Shown: piece after piece, positions 42,738-52,100 of the stretch
How the letters are laid out: each line of letters starts with the position of its first letter
How positions within the stretch are numbered: the first letter of the stretch is position 1
NCBI GenBank assembly: GCA_035507035.1
Contig: DATJOJ010000035.1
Span: 62,001-126,000 of the forward strand
DNA: 64,000 nucleotides
Source of the DNA: DATJOJ01 sp035507035
GTDB lineage: Bacteria; Acidobacteriota; Terriglobia; Terriglobales; Acidobacteriaceae
Direction of reading: 5' to 3'
Program-made: the position numbers and the translations under genes
The notes under the pieces: model-generated
Database searches by the model: none
What the model saw: only the letters and a program-made list of their open reading frames with translations
Told to the model about the DNA's origin: nothing

Positions 42738-44189
42738 TCACTGCATGAAGCCGCCGGTATCTTTGCGTCCGGTGCCGCCAACCGTGAGCCGGTCCACTTT
42801 GATCGTTGGAATTCCTACACCGACCGGTACCGCCTGGCCGTCCTTGCCGCAGGTTCCGATGCCTTCATCCAGTTTCAGATCGTTTCCGACCATCGAGACG
42901 CGGGTCAGCACATCGGGCCCATTTCCGATCAGCGTAGCACCTTTAATCGGTGCCGTAAGCTTTCCATCTTCGATCAGATACGCTTCTGACGCTGAGAACA
43001 CGAACTTTCCATTGGTGATGTCTACTTGTCCGCCGCCAAAATTCACCGCATAGATTCCGCGTTTCACCGATCGCAGGATATCTTCCGGCGCGTCGTTTCC
43101 CGCCAACATATAAGTATTGGTCATGCGGGGCATGGGAATATGCTCGTAACTTTCTCGCCGCCCGTTGCCGGTGTCAGCAATCCCCATGAGCTTCGCAGAC
43201 AGCTTGTCGCTGAGATATCCCTTAAGAATTCCGTTCTCTATCAGGACCGTGTTCTGCGTAGGCTGGCCTTCGTCATCGACATTGAGCGACCCGCGCCGCC
43301 ACGGCATGGTGCCATTATCGACCACCGTGCACTTTTCGCTCGCCACGCGCTTACCAATCAATCCACTGAATGCCGATGTCTGCTTGCGATTGAAATCGGC
43401 TTCCAGCCCGTGGCCAACGGCTTCATGCAATAGCACGCCTGGCCAGCCGGGCCCCAGTACGACTTCCATTTCGCCCGCTGGCGCCTCTCGCGCATCGAGT
43501 TGCAAAAGCGCCTGCCGTGCAGCTTCTTTAGCAAAATACTCCGGCGTCTTCTCTCCGAAAAAGAAGTCCAGCGCAACTCGTCCGCCGCCTCCGGCGCTTC
43601 CGCGCGCCGAATTGTTTTCGGTCTTCGCGATACAGGAAACATTCAATCGAGCCAACGGCTGCGAATCTTCGGCAAAAGCTCCGTCTGATCCGATGACCAA
43701 AATATTTCGCAGCTCATCTGCATAGCTGGCACGTACTTCTTTAATCCGCGGATCGAAGGCGCGCGCGGCTTGGTCTCCGCGCATGACAAGCTCAACTTTG
43801 GCGGTGATCTCCGCATCGACTGAGGGGAGCGTTAGCGGATATAAACTGCGTGCAGCTTTTTGTTGAAATCCGACCGTTGGTGTCTTTGCTGGTCCGCTGG
43901 CAATCAACGCTGCGGTCCGTGCCGCATGTAAAATCCTTTCGGGAGAAAGGTCGTCCGTATAGGCGTATCCGGTGCGTTCGCCGGCAATCACGCGCACGCC
44001 GCATCCCGCCGAGATTCCCTGCGAAGCCGACTTCACCATGGATTCATCCACCATCAGGGAAGTCGATGAAAGATACTCAAAATAAAGGTCTGCGTACTCG
44101 CCGCCCGCCGAGAGCGCCGCTGCCAGATAGCGCTCAATATCGTGCTCGGTCAGGCCATAGTGTTCAAAGAAAAATCGAGATTTATCCAC
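42738..44189 (-). CDS. tldD: Metalloprotease TldD
   Basis: A 483-residue catalytic subunit of the TldD/TldE peptidase. The zinc site is in LLHEAVGHGLEADFNRK (HExxxH), with the late cysteine in GTCGKDGQ. It processes short unstructured peptides together with PmbA, encoded just downstream. ATG 44189. Confidence 0.94.
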   Translation of the reverse strand: MDKSRFFFEHYGLTEHDIERYLAAALSAGGEYADLYFEYLSSTSLMVDESMVKSASQGISAGCGVRVIAGERTGYAYTDDLSPERILHAARTAALIASGPAKTPTVGFQQKAARSLYPLTLPSVDAEITAKVELVMRGDQAARAFDPRIKEVRASYADELRNILVIGSDGAFAEDSQPLARLNVSCIAKTENNSARGSAGGGGRVALDFFFGEKTPEYFAKEAARQALLQLDAREAPAGEMEVVLGPGWPGVLLHEAVGHGLEADFNRKQTSAFSGLIGKRVASEKCTVVDNGTMPWRRGSLNVDDEGQPTQNTVLIENGILKGYLSDKLSAKLMGIADTGNGRRESYEHIPMPRMTNTYMLAGNDAPEDILRSVKRGIYAVNFGGGQVDITNGKFVFSASEAYLIEDGKLTAPIKGATLIGNGPDVLTRVSMVGNDLKLDEGIGTCGKDGQAVPVGVGIPTIKVDRLTVGGTGRKDTGGFMQ

Positions 44190-44374
44190 GCTGATTAGAT
44201 GACCTCAGAACTCAATGGGGCTCAAGGTGTAGTTCCTCATTATCCCAGAAGTGAGGATGAAATGCTCGCTTAGGGTCGTGAAATTGCTCGGTGGCGCCGG
44301 TGCCCTCTGTGTTTTGCTTCGAACAATGTTCATCCGTCACAGACCAGTCATTCGCTCGTCGCACAATCTAATCT

Positions 44375-45934
44375 GTGACCCCGGACCAGCTAATCCGCAC
44401 GCTGGAGGACTTCCTCACCACTGCCAGCAATGCCGTCATAGTCGAAGACGGAGCGACGATCTTCGATCTCGCGCAATCTAAGTATTCCATTTCCGGAGAG
44501 CACAATAAGTGCTTGCTGCACGTCTGGTCAGATGAGCGCAACATTGTACGCCGGGTCATCGAAGCGGAGATCAAGAACGAGACTCTTCGTCTCGCCGTGC
44601 AGCGCATGGGCCAATCGAAACCCACCAAGCTCGAAATCTGCCGTGAGCGCGATCGCCGTACGCCAACCGCAAGACGCGCCGCCCGCCTGGCCTACCAGCG
44701 GATTCTCCAGCGCACGCTGCAGCGCCATTTCCCGGCTTGCCAGGCCGCGCCGCTGAGTTCGTCGATGGATCTTGAGCGATCGTTCGGCCCGATCTATGCG
44801 AGAGGACTGCTGCGCCAGGGCCAATCTGCCTGGGCCATTCTCGGCGTCAACCAGCAGGAGACTCAAGGGTCCATCGATGCGGCTCTGACCTTTGCGATCG
44901 TCTGGCTCGATGCCTGTCGCCAAGCGCAAGCAGGACGCGCATTAGTCGAAGGAGTGAAGCTCTTCCTGCCTCCTGGGTCATCTGCGCTTACACGCGAGCG
45001 CATGGCCCATCTCAATCGGCAAGCCGCCAAGTGGCAATTGTATGAGGTCGGTGAACGGGACCAAGACCTGCGGGAGCTGGAAATCACCGACATCGGCAAT
45101 GTTGCCACGCGACTGGTGCATTCCCCCGACGAGTCCGCGGCCCGCCAGCGCTTCGCCGACGCTATCGCTGAAATTGAGGGCCTGATGGCTGAAGTCGAGG
45201 TTGCGACTCTCTCGCCCGCAGAAGTCGCTTTCCGGTGTCACGGCCTCGAATTTGCTCGCGCCCGGATTGCGCACGAGCCCGCATCGTTCCGCAGCACGAC
45301 GGAAGTTGTCTTCGGCCTTGGAGCGCAGGAAACGATTTTGACGGAATCGAATCTTCCACGCTTCACCCAACTGGTGCGCAGCATTGGCGAGGTTCGCCAC
45401 CCCGATGGCCCACGCGACCATCCTTTGTGGCGACTCCATCCCGAGCGCTGGCTGGAATCCCTGACCGTGAAAAATGTCGCCGCCATAGATGAGCGCCTCG
45501 ATGTCAACAACCTTTACTCGCAGGTCCCGGCGTTCTCCGCTTCCGACCGCGCCATGATCGACGTACTCACCGTCACGCGAGATGGACGCCTCGCGGTCGT
45601 CGAACTCAAAGCCGATGAGGACATTCATCTTCCCTTACAAGGTCTGGATTACTGGTCGCGCGTGGCTTGGCACCATGCTCGGGGCGAATTTCAGCGCTGT
45701 GGATATTTCCCGGAACGTGAGCTGTCGCCGGAGAAGCCACGGTTGTTCTTGGTTGCACCCGCTCTGCACGTTCATCCGGTGACAGATACTCTTCTCCACT
45801 ACATCTCGGCTGAGGTCGAATGGGAGTTGGCCGGAATCGACGAACATTGGCGCGAAGGAGTTCGCGTCATCTTCCGCAAGCACCACTCCATCCATCCAAG
45901 AGAAACAGAGGCGTCTCTGCAAACGGCTGTTTGA
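44375..45934 (+). CDS. Uncharacterised protein with PD-(D/E)xK nuclease-like domain
   Basis: A 519-residue protein. The N-terminal part (about 1-130) is helical with RRTPTARRAARLAYQRILQRTL; the middle is unrecognised. Near the C-terminus (about 395-430) DVLTVTRDGRLAVVELKADED contains D...ExK (E410, K412), the core of PD-(D/E)xK nucleases, followed by LQGLDYWSRVAWH. It starts with GTG. No partner methylase or helicase is next to it. It may be a repair or defence nuclease; the catalytic role is inferred. Confidence 0.7.
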   Translation: MTPDQLIRTLEDFLTTASNAVIVEDGATIFDLAQSKYSISGEHNKCLLHVWSDERNIVRRVIEAEIKNETLRLAVQRMGQSKPTKLEICRERDRRTPTARRAARLAYQRILQRTLQRHFPACQAAPLSSSMDLERSFGPIYARGLLRQGQSAWAILGVNQQETQGSIDAALTFAIVWLDACRQAQAGRALVEGVKLFLPPGSSALTRERMAHLNRQAAKWQLYEVGERDQDLRELEITDIGNVATRLVHSPDESAARQRFADAIAEIEGLMAEVEVATLSPAEVAFRCHGLEFARARIAHEPASFRSTTEVVFGLGAQETILTESNLPRFTQLVRSIGEVRHPDGPRDHPLWRLHPERWLESLTVKNVAAIDERLDVNNLYSQVPAFSASDRAMIDVLTVTRDGRLAVVELKADEDIHLPLQGLDYWSRVAWHHARGEFQRCGYFPERELSPEKPRLFLVAPALHVHPVTDTLLHYISAEVEWELAGIDEHWREGVRVIFRKHHSIHPRETEASLQTAV

Positions 45935-45960
45935 AAAGACTTGTTTAAGAAATTAAGAGG

Positions 45961-46031
45961 TATCCGTGTCGATCCACGCGAATCCGTGGCTAAGTTCTTA
46001 GCCTTTAAGGTGTATCCGCGCAATCCGCGGC
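45961..46031 (+). repeat. Dispersed ATCCGYG repeat, copies 4 and 5
   Basis: TATCCGTGTCGATCCACGCG followed by AATCCGTGGC (45961-45990), then TATCCGCGCAATCCGCGGC (46013-46031). The two copies flank a TTAGCCTTTAAGG spacer in the gap before the DinB-like gene. The rest of this 110-bp gap shows nothing else. Confidence 0.6.
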
Positions 46032-46044
46032 GAAGCGAGAGGGT

Positions 46045-46533
46045 TTACTTATTCCAGACTCCCAAGAGCTTTCGTACATCCACGATCTGTGCCACATGAT
46101 AGGCATTGTGATCGGCCACCAGCAACGCCTCGCGCAGAATCGTCTGCCCATCACCCCAAGGAATTTTGGCGAACAGATCGGTCTTCGGATTCTTCACCAA
46201 CCCTTGCATCTTGCTTACGTCGGCGCGCACCTTCTTCACGCTCGCATTCCACTCGCCAGCACTGGGATTCTGTTTCGCCGGCCAATAACCCTCCGGCCAT
46301 TTTGGCGATTGATGCTTGCGATTGCGGCTGAACTCCAGGATGTCCCACTGGGCCAGCCGAATATGCTCCACCAAGTCCCACACCGAATGATCCAATCCCT
46401 CAGGCGTAACTCCGCGCTTATCAGCGGGGAAACCCTTGATTGCATCGTCAAACGACAAATGCGCTCCGCCTTCACCCAGTAAATACAACACATGTTCGCG
46501 AAGAGCGTGATCGTTCTTGTCTTTATCAGGCAT
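46045..46533 (-). CDS. DinB-family protein (second)
   Basis: A 162-residue four-helix-bundle protein. Metal-binding positions are in HSVWDLVEHIRLAQWD and in the C-terminal DHNAYHVAQI. ATG 46533 has AAGGAG upstream. It overlaps the end of the UvrC-like gene by 8 nt, so they may be co-transcribed. Substrate unknown. Confidence 0.85.
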   Translation of the reverse strand: MPDKDKNDHALREHVLYLLGEGGAHLSFDDAIKGFPADKRGVTPEGLDHSVWDLVEHIRLAQWDILEFSRNRKHQSPKWPEGYWPAKQNPSAGEWNASVKKVRADVSKMQGLVKNPKTDLFAKIPWGDGQTILREALLVADHNAYHVAQIVDVRKLLGVWNK

Positions 46534-47674
46534 GAGAATCTCCTTCCGCCTCGGGTTTTTCTCCCCGATAGATGCGCGAGATCCCGCGCACGATGCGGCG
46601 CATCGGCAAATTGCCCTTTTCGTCCGCAAAGAAAATCTCTCCCATCCGGCTGCTGCGGTAATACCAGCGCTTCAACAATGCCAAATGTTCCATAGTTGCA
46701 AGGGCGCCCTTCGACTCGGATCTATGGCAAGTCGCCAGCGCTTCTTCGATCCGCGATTCCATCGATTGCGACTTGGTATGTTCCGCCGGCTGAATGCTGA
46801 GGACGATCGGCCCCGAAATGCAGCCGCCATCGATTCGAAACAGGTTGACCGATTGCGGGGTGGAGCTAGCTTGCACCATGACTCCCGCTAACGCGTCGAT
46901 TCGGTGTACGATCTCCGGAAGCTGACCGACCACCGGCTTCAATTTGTCTACTTTTGTGTGTAAAGCCGCCGCTTGCTCAAATTCCAGATTCGCCGACGCG
47001 GCATCCCGCTGCCGCGAAATCTCTCGCACCAGTGAATCACCTCGCGAATCGAAATAGTCCTGTACGCGTCCGACTTCGACCCGATATTCCTCATCGGTGC
47101 AGCCCTTGAAGCACGGCGCCAGACACATTTTCATCTCGGAATATATACAGCCGGGAAACTTGGGATCGGGATTCAGGTCCTCCACGCACCGCCGCATCAG
47201 AAAAAAATCGAGGGAGTCGTTGGCGAATTTTTCAGCTGCTGTCCGCGAAGGAAAGGGCCCGTAATAAATCGACTTTCCGTTCAGCCGCCCCAGGCGCGTC
47301 GTCACCGACGCCCGCGGATATTCATTTTCCATGTGCAGCTTGATCAGAGGAGCAAATCGCAGCCGCAGCCGATCAGCATACGTCTTAGGAAAAGCCGCCC
47401 GAAGCACCTGGTACAGCAGGAATCCGGACTCGAAATCTGAACCGGTGACTGTGTACTCGATCGACCGCACCAGATCCCGTAGATTCAGCCGTTTGGTCTG
47501 TTCCGTCGGGCGGCCTAGCAGCCGCTGCAAGCGTCGTCGCAAATTCGCGGTCTTGCTGATGTACGGTTCGGAGTTATCCTCGCCCCTAAGAAGAAAAACC
47601 GCCGAGGCAGCGGGCACTGCGGCAAAAATCTCAGCATCGCGATCGGGAGCGAACTCGAGCCGCTGGCTCAGCAC
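46526..47674 (-). CDS. Cho/UvrC-like protein without the C-terminal nuclease domain
   Basis: A 382-residue relative of excinuclease subunit C. The N-terminal GIY-YIG domain is altered (AVFLLRGEDNSEPYISKTANLRRRL: YIS replaces YIG/YVG). The four-Cys cluster (C-x13-C...C-x3-C in CVEDLNPDPKFPGC and MCLAPCFKGC) and the UVR motif (SRQRDAASANLEFEQAA) follow. The RNase H-like half of UvrC is absent, as in E. coli Cho, which makes a single 3' incision. It starts with GTG. It is probably an auxiliary repair nuclease, or a structural relative if the altered motif is inactive. Confidence 0.78.
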   Translation of the reverse strand: MLSQRLEFAPDRDAEIFAAVPAASAVFLLRGEDNSEPYISKTANLRRRLQRLLGRPTEQTKRLNLRDLVRSIEYTVTGSDFESGFLLYQVLRAAFPKTYADRLRLRFAPLIKLHMENEYPRASVTTRLGRLNGKSIYYGPFPSRTAAEKFANDSLDFFLMRRCVEDLNPDPKFPGCIYSEMKMCLAPCFKGCTDEEYRVEVGRVQDYFDSRGDSLVREISRQRDAASANLEFEQAAALHTKVDKLKPVVGQLPEIVHRIDALAGVMVQASSTPQSVNLFRIDGGCISGPIVLSIQPAEHTKSQSMESRIEEALATCHRSESKGALATMEHLALLKRWYYRSSRMGEIFFADEKGNLPMRRIVRGISRIYRGEKPEAEGDSHA

Positions 47675-47689
47675 TCAGCTATTCTATGG

Positions 47690-48052
47690 TCACTTCTTCG
47701 CCTTCGCGTAATCCCCAGCGCCCATGAAATGCAGCGAAACGTAGGGTTCGTTGCCAACGACCCAGCTATCGTGGCCTGGCGCGATATAGAAAACGTCGCC
47801 CGCATTCATTTCGATCACGCGTCCGTCATCCATCGCCGCGGTCGCTCGGCCAGAAACTACCATGCCGACGTGCTCGACCATGCAGCTTTTTGCGCCCGTC
47901 GCGGCGCCGACATGCTGGGACCACTTCCATCCCGGCTCATACGTCGCGCGACCGATGGTCATGCCACCGACGTGGACCAGCTCAAACTTGCCTTTTTCGA
48001 ATGTGCGGACTTCGTCTGGATGATCGAAGCGTTTGAGGATGACGTCGTTCAT
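47690..48052 (-). CDS. Cupin-domain protein
   Basis: A 120-residue single cupin. The first motif region is WKWSQHVGAATGAKSCMVEHVGMVVSG and the second AGDVFYIAPGHDSWVVG, with likely metal ligands H47, E59 and H98. No enzyme activity can be assigned; small cupins often bind metals or sugars. ATG 48052, read into the uvrC-like gene direction with 15 bp between. Confidence 0.82.
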   Translation of the reverse strand: MNDVILKRFDHPDEVRTFEKGKFELVHVGGMTIGRATYEPGWKWSQHVGAATGAKSCMVEHVGMVVSGRATAAMDDGRVIEMNAGDVFYIAPGHDSWVVGNEPYVSLHFMGAGDYAKAKK

Positions 48053-48106
48053 GAGACCTCCATAATGAATGGAGGATGAAGTTAGCTGCGTCGGCTCAAA
48101 AAATAT

Positions 48107-48937
48107 CTATCTAACGGCGGTGCTCCGGAACTTCTGTCTGTAATCTTCACCGCGCATCTTCACCACCCGGCACATCTCATACAGCCGCGATCGCATGCGC
48201 TCGCCAATGCGGTCGCCCAATGAATCTTCCCGCATCCCAGCATGCCGTCCCGGCACACCGAGCGCTGGCTCGTCCAGTAAGTTGGTCGTAATAATCGTCG
48301 TCCGCTTCGCGTTATATCGTGTGTTCAGGATAAAGCTGACCGTGTCCCACACCCACTGGCTAGGCTTTACTGCGCCCAATTCATCGAGCACCAACACATC
48401 GGAATCGAACACCGGGCGCAGCACACCAAGCTCGGTCGATTGCGAATCGTTATTATAGGAATCCTGAATCTCCTTCAGCAGCTCGCGATATTCGTAGAAT
48501 AGGCACGGAATGCCTTTGCTCTCGATCAACTCACGGAGAGCTGCCACTGCAAGATGTGTCTTCCCAACCCCAATCGATCCGATGAACATCAGCCCGGTTT
48601 TGTCTACCGGATATTGATCCACGAACTTCTTCACGATCATCTTGGCTGCGGCCAAGCTCGTGTCTCCATCCGTCTTATAGCCGGCCAAATCGCAGTTCTG
48701 ATATCGAGCAGGAATTCTTGCGTGGGTCAGCAGTCTCGGTGCTCGCGCGCGCAGAAAGCATTCACACCGAGCCATTTTGCGTTCATTCGCCGACCCGATA
48801 TCTTGCCAGCCTGTCCCTCCACAAATAGGACACAGCGGCGCGTCAACCACAGCTATATTTTTGTTCGTAGCATCCCCAGCATGTGCCCCACTCGGTGAGG
48901 CCAGAGTGCGGATGCTTCTCACACTTTTCGCGTCCAT
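48107..48937 (-). CDS. DnaC-like AAA+ helicase-loader protein
   Basis: A 276-residue ATPase of the DnaC/DnaI/IstB type. An N-terminal zinc-ribbon (C36, C39, C58, C60; CPICGGTGW and ARCEC) precedes the AAA+ domain with Walker A GSIGVGKTH (120-128), Walker B VLVLDELG and sensor ITTNLLD. Such proteins load replicative helicases. The start is uncertain: ATG 48937 gives a 95-nt overlap with the upstream gene, while GTG 48850 overlaps its stop by only a few bases; neither has a good ribosome site. The neighbour is a DUF1376-like protein, a common partner. Confidence 0.82.
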   Translation of the reverse strand: MDAKSVRSIRTLASPSGAHAGDATNKNIAVVDAPLCPICGGTGWQDIGSANERKMARCECFLRARAPRLLTHARIPARYQNCDLAGYKTDGDTSLAAAKMIVKKFVDQYPVDKTGLMFIGSIGVGKTHLAVAALRELIESKGIPCLFYEYRELLKEIQDSYNNDSQSTELGVLRPVFDSDVLVLDELGAVKPSQWVWDTVSFILNTRYNAKRTTIITTNLLDEPALGVPGRHAGMREDSLGDRIGERMRSRLYEMCRVVKMRGEDYRQKFRSTAVR

Positions 48938-49364
48938 TTTCTTTTTTACTTAGTGTACCTTCAAAATCAAGAAGAGAAGCCTGTCTCTCATCTGTGAATT
49001 GTGAGGATTTACGTCTCCTCTTGTGGAATTTCAGTACCTGTTCCTCGTAGATCTCGACCAGCATCCGATGATAGATCCAGACTGCGACGTCAGTTGTCGA
49101 ACCCTCACGCTCGAACATGCTCATGACCGGTCCGCGTTCTTTCTCGAAGAACTGGCAAGTCCGTGCATTCGCGAGGCGCCACAACTGCCCGTCGTCCGGC
49201 AAATATCCCGGACGCTCCGAAGTCCACATGGCAAACAGGAGATTCCAATACCAGGCTTGCTGAAAGTCCTGCAGGTTCCGATAGCGCACATCGCCGGTGA
49301 AGCGGTGTACGTAAAACGGAAACCATTCTAAAAATTGATTGCGTCGAGAACCTGCAGAAGCCAT
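48843..49364 (-). CDS. DUF1376/YdaU-like replication-associated protein
   Basis: A 173-residue protein resembling phage-type YdaU/DUF1376: FPFYVHRFTGDVRYRNLQDF, AWYWNLLFAMWTSERPGYLP, RGPVMSMFE. A small Cys cluster (CEKHPHSGLTEWGTCWGC) ends the protein. These proteins often sit beside DnaC-like loaders, as here, and are thought to aid replication initiation. ATG 49364. The stop overlaps the second-choice DnaC start, consistent with coupling. Confidence 0.78.
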   Translation of the reverse strand: MASAGSRRNQFLEWFPFYVHRFTGDVRYRNLQDFQQAWYWNLLFAMWTSERPGYLPDDGQLWRLANARTCQFFEKERGPVMSMFEREGSTTDVAVWIYHRMLVEIYEEQVLKFHKRRRKSSQFTDERQASLLDFEGTLSKKENGREKCEKHPHSGLTEWGTCWGCYEQKYSCG

Positions 49365-49518
49365 GAAATTTCTGAAGTGCGGTTTGCAGAGTGCATCAGA
49401 GTAGTAAACTTCCGCAAGAGAAAATACCGCGAATGTTGTGAGGATTTTGTGGAGATGTGGTACGTGTTGTGAAAGTCCGAGGAAAATGTGTACGGCGATT
49501 TTTTCAGCGTAGAAATCC

Positions 49519-50448
49519 TCAGTGCTGCAGCTTATTCACACCCGTACTCGAAGCAATTGGCCGCGAGGTTGCTGCCTCCCTGACCATCTGCAAGAAGGCG
49601 CGCGCTTCCGGACGCAATGGCCGCCTTCGCGGATGAATGACGTCGAGGCTGCGTTGCAGAGGTTCCGCGTCGACTAACTTCACCGCAGACAATTTGTGAG
49701 CTCGAATTTCTCGTCCGACGGCAAGTTGCGGAAGAAACGAGAAGCCCAGCCCTCGCTCGACCATTCGCTTGGCGGTTTCGATCGAGTCGACTTCGAGCGC
49801 TACGTTCGGAACCAAGCCGGCCCGACGAAACAGACTGTGCGTCAGCGTCCAGTCGCTCGATCCGCGTTCGTAAAAGATCAGCGGCCAACTCGCGACTTTC
49901 TCTAACTGAGCTCGATTCGTGTGCGCTGGTCCCCGCCGCGGATGCGCCACGAGCAAGAGGGGATCGTCGCGCAAACTGATCGTCTCCACTTCTGGATGCT
50001 GCAACGACCGCGCCAGCCCGATCTCCGCCTCGTTGTTCAACACCATGTCCAGAACTTCTTTCGAATGTCCGGGCCGAATGCTGATGATCACATTGGAGTG
50101 CGCCCGCTGAAAGCGCTTCAACACGTCGGGCAAAAAATATACCGAAATCGACAGCGCCGCGGCGATCTGCAGGGGAATCCCGCTGGCTGGCTGGGCTTGG
50201 TGCACTGCCTGTCGCGCCAGCGACGCCGTCCTCAGCAACTGTTCCGCATGTGGTCTGAAAGTTCGCCCTGCTTCGGAAACTACCAGTCCTCCCCGCGAGC
50301 GGGCAAAGAGACTGACGCCGAGCGATTCTTCCAGCGCTTTGATCCGCGCGCTGACGGCCGGCTGGCTGATGCGCAAGGCTTCCGCCGCCCGGTGAAATCC
50401 ACCGAAAGTAGCTACAGCTAAGAAGGTCTCGACCTGAGAAATTTCCAT
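49519..50448 (-). CDS. LysR-family transcriptional regulator
   Basis: A 309-residue LysR protein. The N-terminal wHTH is MEISQVETFLAVATFGGFHRA then SISQPAVSARIKALEE-like residues (RISQPAVSARIKALEESLG). The C-terminal ligand-binding domain is of the usual type. It diverges from isocitrate lyase, so it probably controls that gene in response to a glyoxylate-cycle or acetate-related metabolite. Candidate boxes lie between the two genes. Confidence 0.92.
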   Translation of the reverse strand: MEISQVETFLAVATFGGFHRAAEALRISQPAVSARIKALEESLGVSLFARSRGGLVVSEAGRTFRPHAEQLLRTASLARQAVHQAQPASGIPLQIAAALSISVYFLPDVLKRFQRAHSNVIISIRPGHSKEVLDMVLNNEAEIGLARSLQHPEVETISLRDDPLLLVAHPRRGPAHTNRAQLEKVASWPLIFYERGSSDWTLTHSLFRRAGLVPNVALEVDSIETAKRMVERGLGFSFLPQLAVGREIRAHKLSAVKLVDAEPLQRSLDVIHPRRRPLRPEARAFLQMVREAATSRPIASSTGVNKLQH

Positions 50449-50484
50449 TACAACCCCGATCTAACCTTTGCTAACAACCTGTAA

Positions 50485-50531
50485 TTATCAGGGGCTTGCG
50501 CGCTGATAAGCAAAGTCTATCACAGCGATAG
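50485..50531. promoter_or_regulatory. Candidate LysR boxes between lysR and aceA
   Basis: TTATCAG (50485-50491) and CTGATAA (50503-50509) are inverted with an 11-nt spacer, the T-N11-A pattern. CTATC/GATAG (50517-50531) forms a second smaller inverted repeat. They sit near the LysR start and before aceA. Binding is inferred. Confidence 0.5.
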
Positions 50532-50648
50532 AAACGTTCCGTTTGACTCTCGCCTCGTTCCGCCGCAGAATCGCCCGAGATGTGGGGCGTTTTTGCGTCC
50601 CGGTCAGGCGACGGGCCTGAAGAATTCAAGGAAAGCAGAGGCAACGCG

Positions 50649-52061
50649 ATGTCAGGAAACGGAATCAATGGCAGGCCTATGCAGGTGACAAGCTGGAGCG
50701 ACCGCCGCTGGGCCGGCATCACCCGCCCCTACACCACCGAGGACGTCGAGCGTCTGCGGGGCTCGATCCAGGTCGAATACACGCTTGCCCGCCTCGGCGC
50801 TGAGCGCCTCTGGCAACTTCTTCACGGCGAAGGCTACGTCAACGCCTTGGGAGCCATGACCGGCAACCAGGCCGTGCAGCAGGTAAAAGCTGGATTGCCC
50901 GCCATCTATGTCAGCGGATGGCAAGTTGCCGCCGACGCCAATGACGCCGGCCAAATGTATCCCGACCAGAGCCTCTATCCTGCCGACAGCGTTCCCAACC
51001 TTTGCCGCCGCATCAATCAAGCGCTCATGCGCGCCGACCAAATTCATCACTCCGAAGGGAAGGATGGCATGTACTGGTTCGCGCCGCTGGTTGCGGACGC
51101 CGAAGCCGGTTTCGGTGGCACGCTAAACGCCTTTGAACTGATGAAAGCCATGATCGAAGCCGGAGCGGCCTGCGTCCACTTTGAAGATCAGCTTTCTTCT
51201 GCTAAGAAGTGCGGCCACCTTGGCGGCAAGGTCCTGGTTCCGACAGTTGAAGCCGTCCAAAAGCTAGTTGCTGCGCGCCTTGCGGCCGACGTGCTAGGGG
51301 TTCCTACGCTGGTCATGGCCCGCACCGACGCCGACAGCGCTCATCTTCTTACCAGCGACATCGACCCACGCGACCACGAGTTCCTGACCGGTGAGCGCAC
51401 CGCCGAAGGCTTCTTCCGCATCAAGGGGGGAATCAGGTCGGCTATCGCCCGCGCCTGCGCCTACGCGCCTTATGCCGAGCTGATCTGGTGCGAGACCTCC
51501 AAACCGGATCTTAACGAAGCTCGCGAATTCGCCGAAGGCGTTCACAAGAAGTTCCCCGGCAAGATGTTGGCTTACAACTGCTCGCCGTCGTTCAACTGGA
51601 AGAAGAACCTGGACGACGCGACCATCGCCAAATTCCAGCGCGAGCTCGGAGCCATGGGCTACAAGTTCCAGTTCATTACCCTGGCCGGCTTCCACGCGCT
51701 CAACCTGAGCATGTTCGAGCTGGCCCGCGGCTACAAACTGGCTGGCATGACGGCCTATTCCCGCTTGCAGGAAAAGGAGTTCGCCCGCGAGACCCAGTAT
51801 GGATACGAGGCTGTGAAGCATCAACGCTTTGTGGGCACCGGTTATTTCGACGCTGTCACCCAGGTGATCGCGGGTGGAACGTCGTCCGTGACTGCGCTGG
51901 CCGGTTCAACCGAAGCCGAGCAGTTCCACGGTGTGAAGCCGCAAGTCATTCCCGCAAGTGGTCCGGATGCGGCTTGCCAGCCGATTCTCGGGGACTGCCC
52001 GCATGCGCCGGTGCAAATCGAGCCGATTCCCGAAGAGATGCTGCTACCCTCTGGGGACTAA
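50649..52061 (+). CDS. aceA: Isocitrate lyase
   Basis: A 470-residue isocitrate lyase that splits isocitrate to glyoxylate and succinate, allowing growth on acetate and fatty acids. The catalytic cysteine motif KKCGH is at 186-190; the Mg-binding residues are near ADAEAGFGG, and the C-terminal loop contains NCSPSFNWKKN. ATG 50649 (MSGNG) is chosen, although the frame is open further upstream. It is divergent from the LysR regulator. No malate synthase gene is in the window. Confidence 0.95.
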   Translation: MSGNGINGRPMQVTSWSDRRWAGITRPYTTEDVERLRGSIQVEYTLARLGAERLWQLLHGEGYVNALGAMTGNQAVQQVKAGLPAIYVSGWQVAADANDAGQMYPDQSLYPADSVPNLCRRINQALMRADQIHHSEGKDGMYWFAPLVADAEAGFGGTLNAFELMKAMIEAGAACVHFEDQLSSAKKCGHLGGKVLVPTVEAVQKLVAARLAADVLGVPTLVMARTDADSAHLLTSDIDPRDHEFLTGERTAEGFFRIKGGIRSAIARACAYAPYAELIWCETSKPDLNEAREFAEGVHKKFPGKMLAYNCSPSFNWKKNLDDATIAKFQRELGAMGYKFQFITLAGFHALNLSMFELARGYKLAGMTAYSRLQEKEFARETQYGYEAVKHQRFVGTGYFDAVTQVIAGGTSSVTALAGSTEAEQFHGVKPQVIPASGPDAACQPILGDCPHAPVQIEPIPEEMLLPSGD

Positions 52062-52100
52062 CTGTCCCGCAAACTTACGTAGCAACAGCAGCCACTTTCC

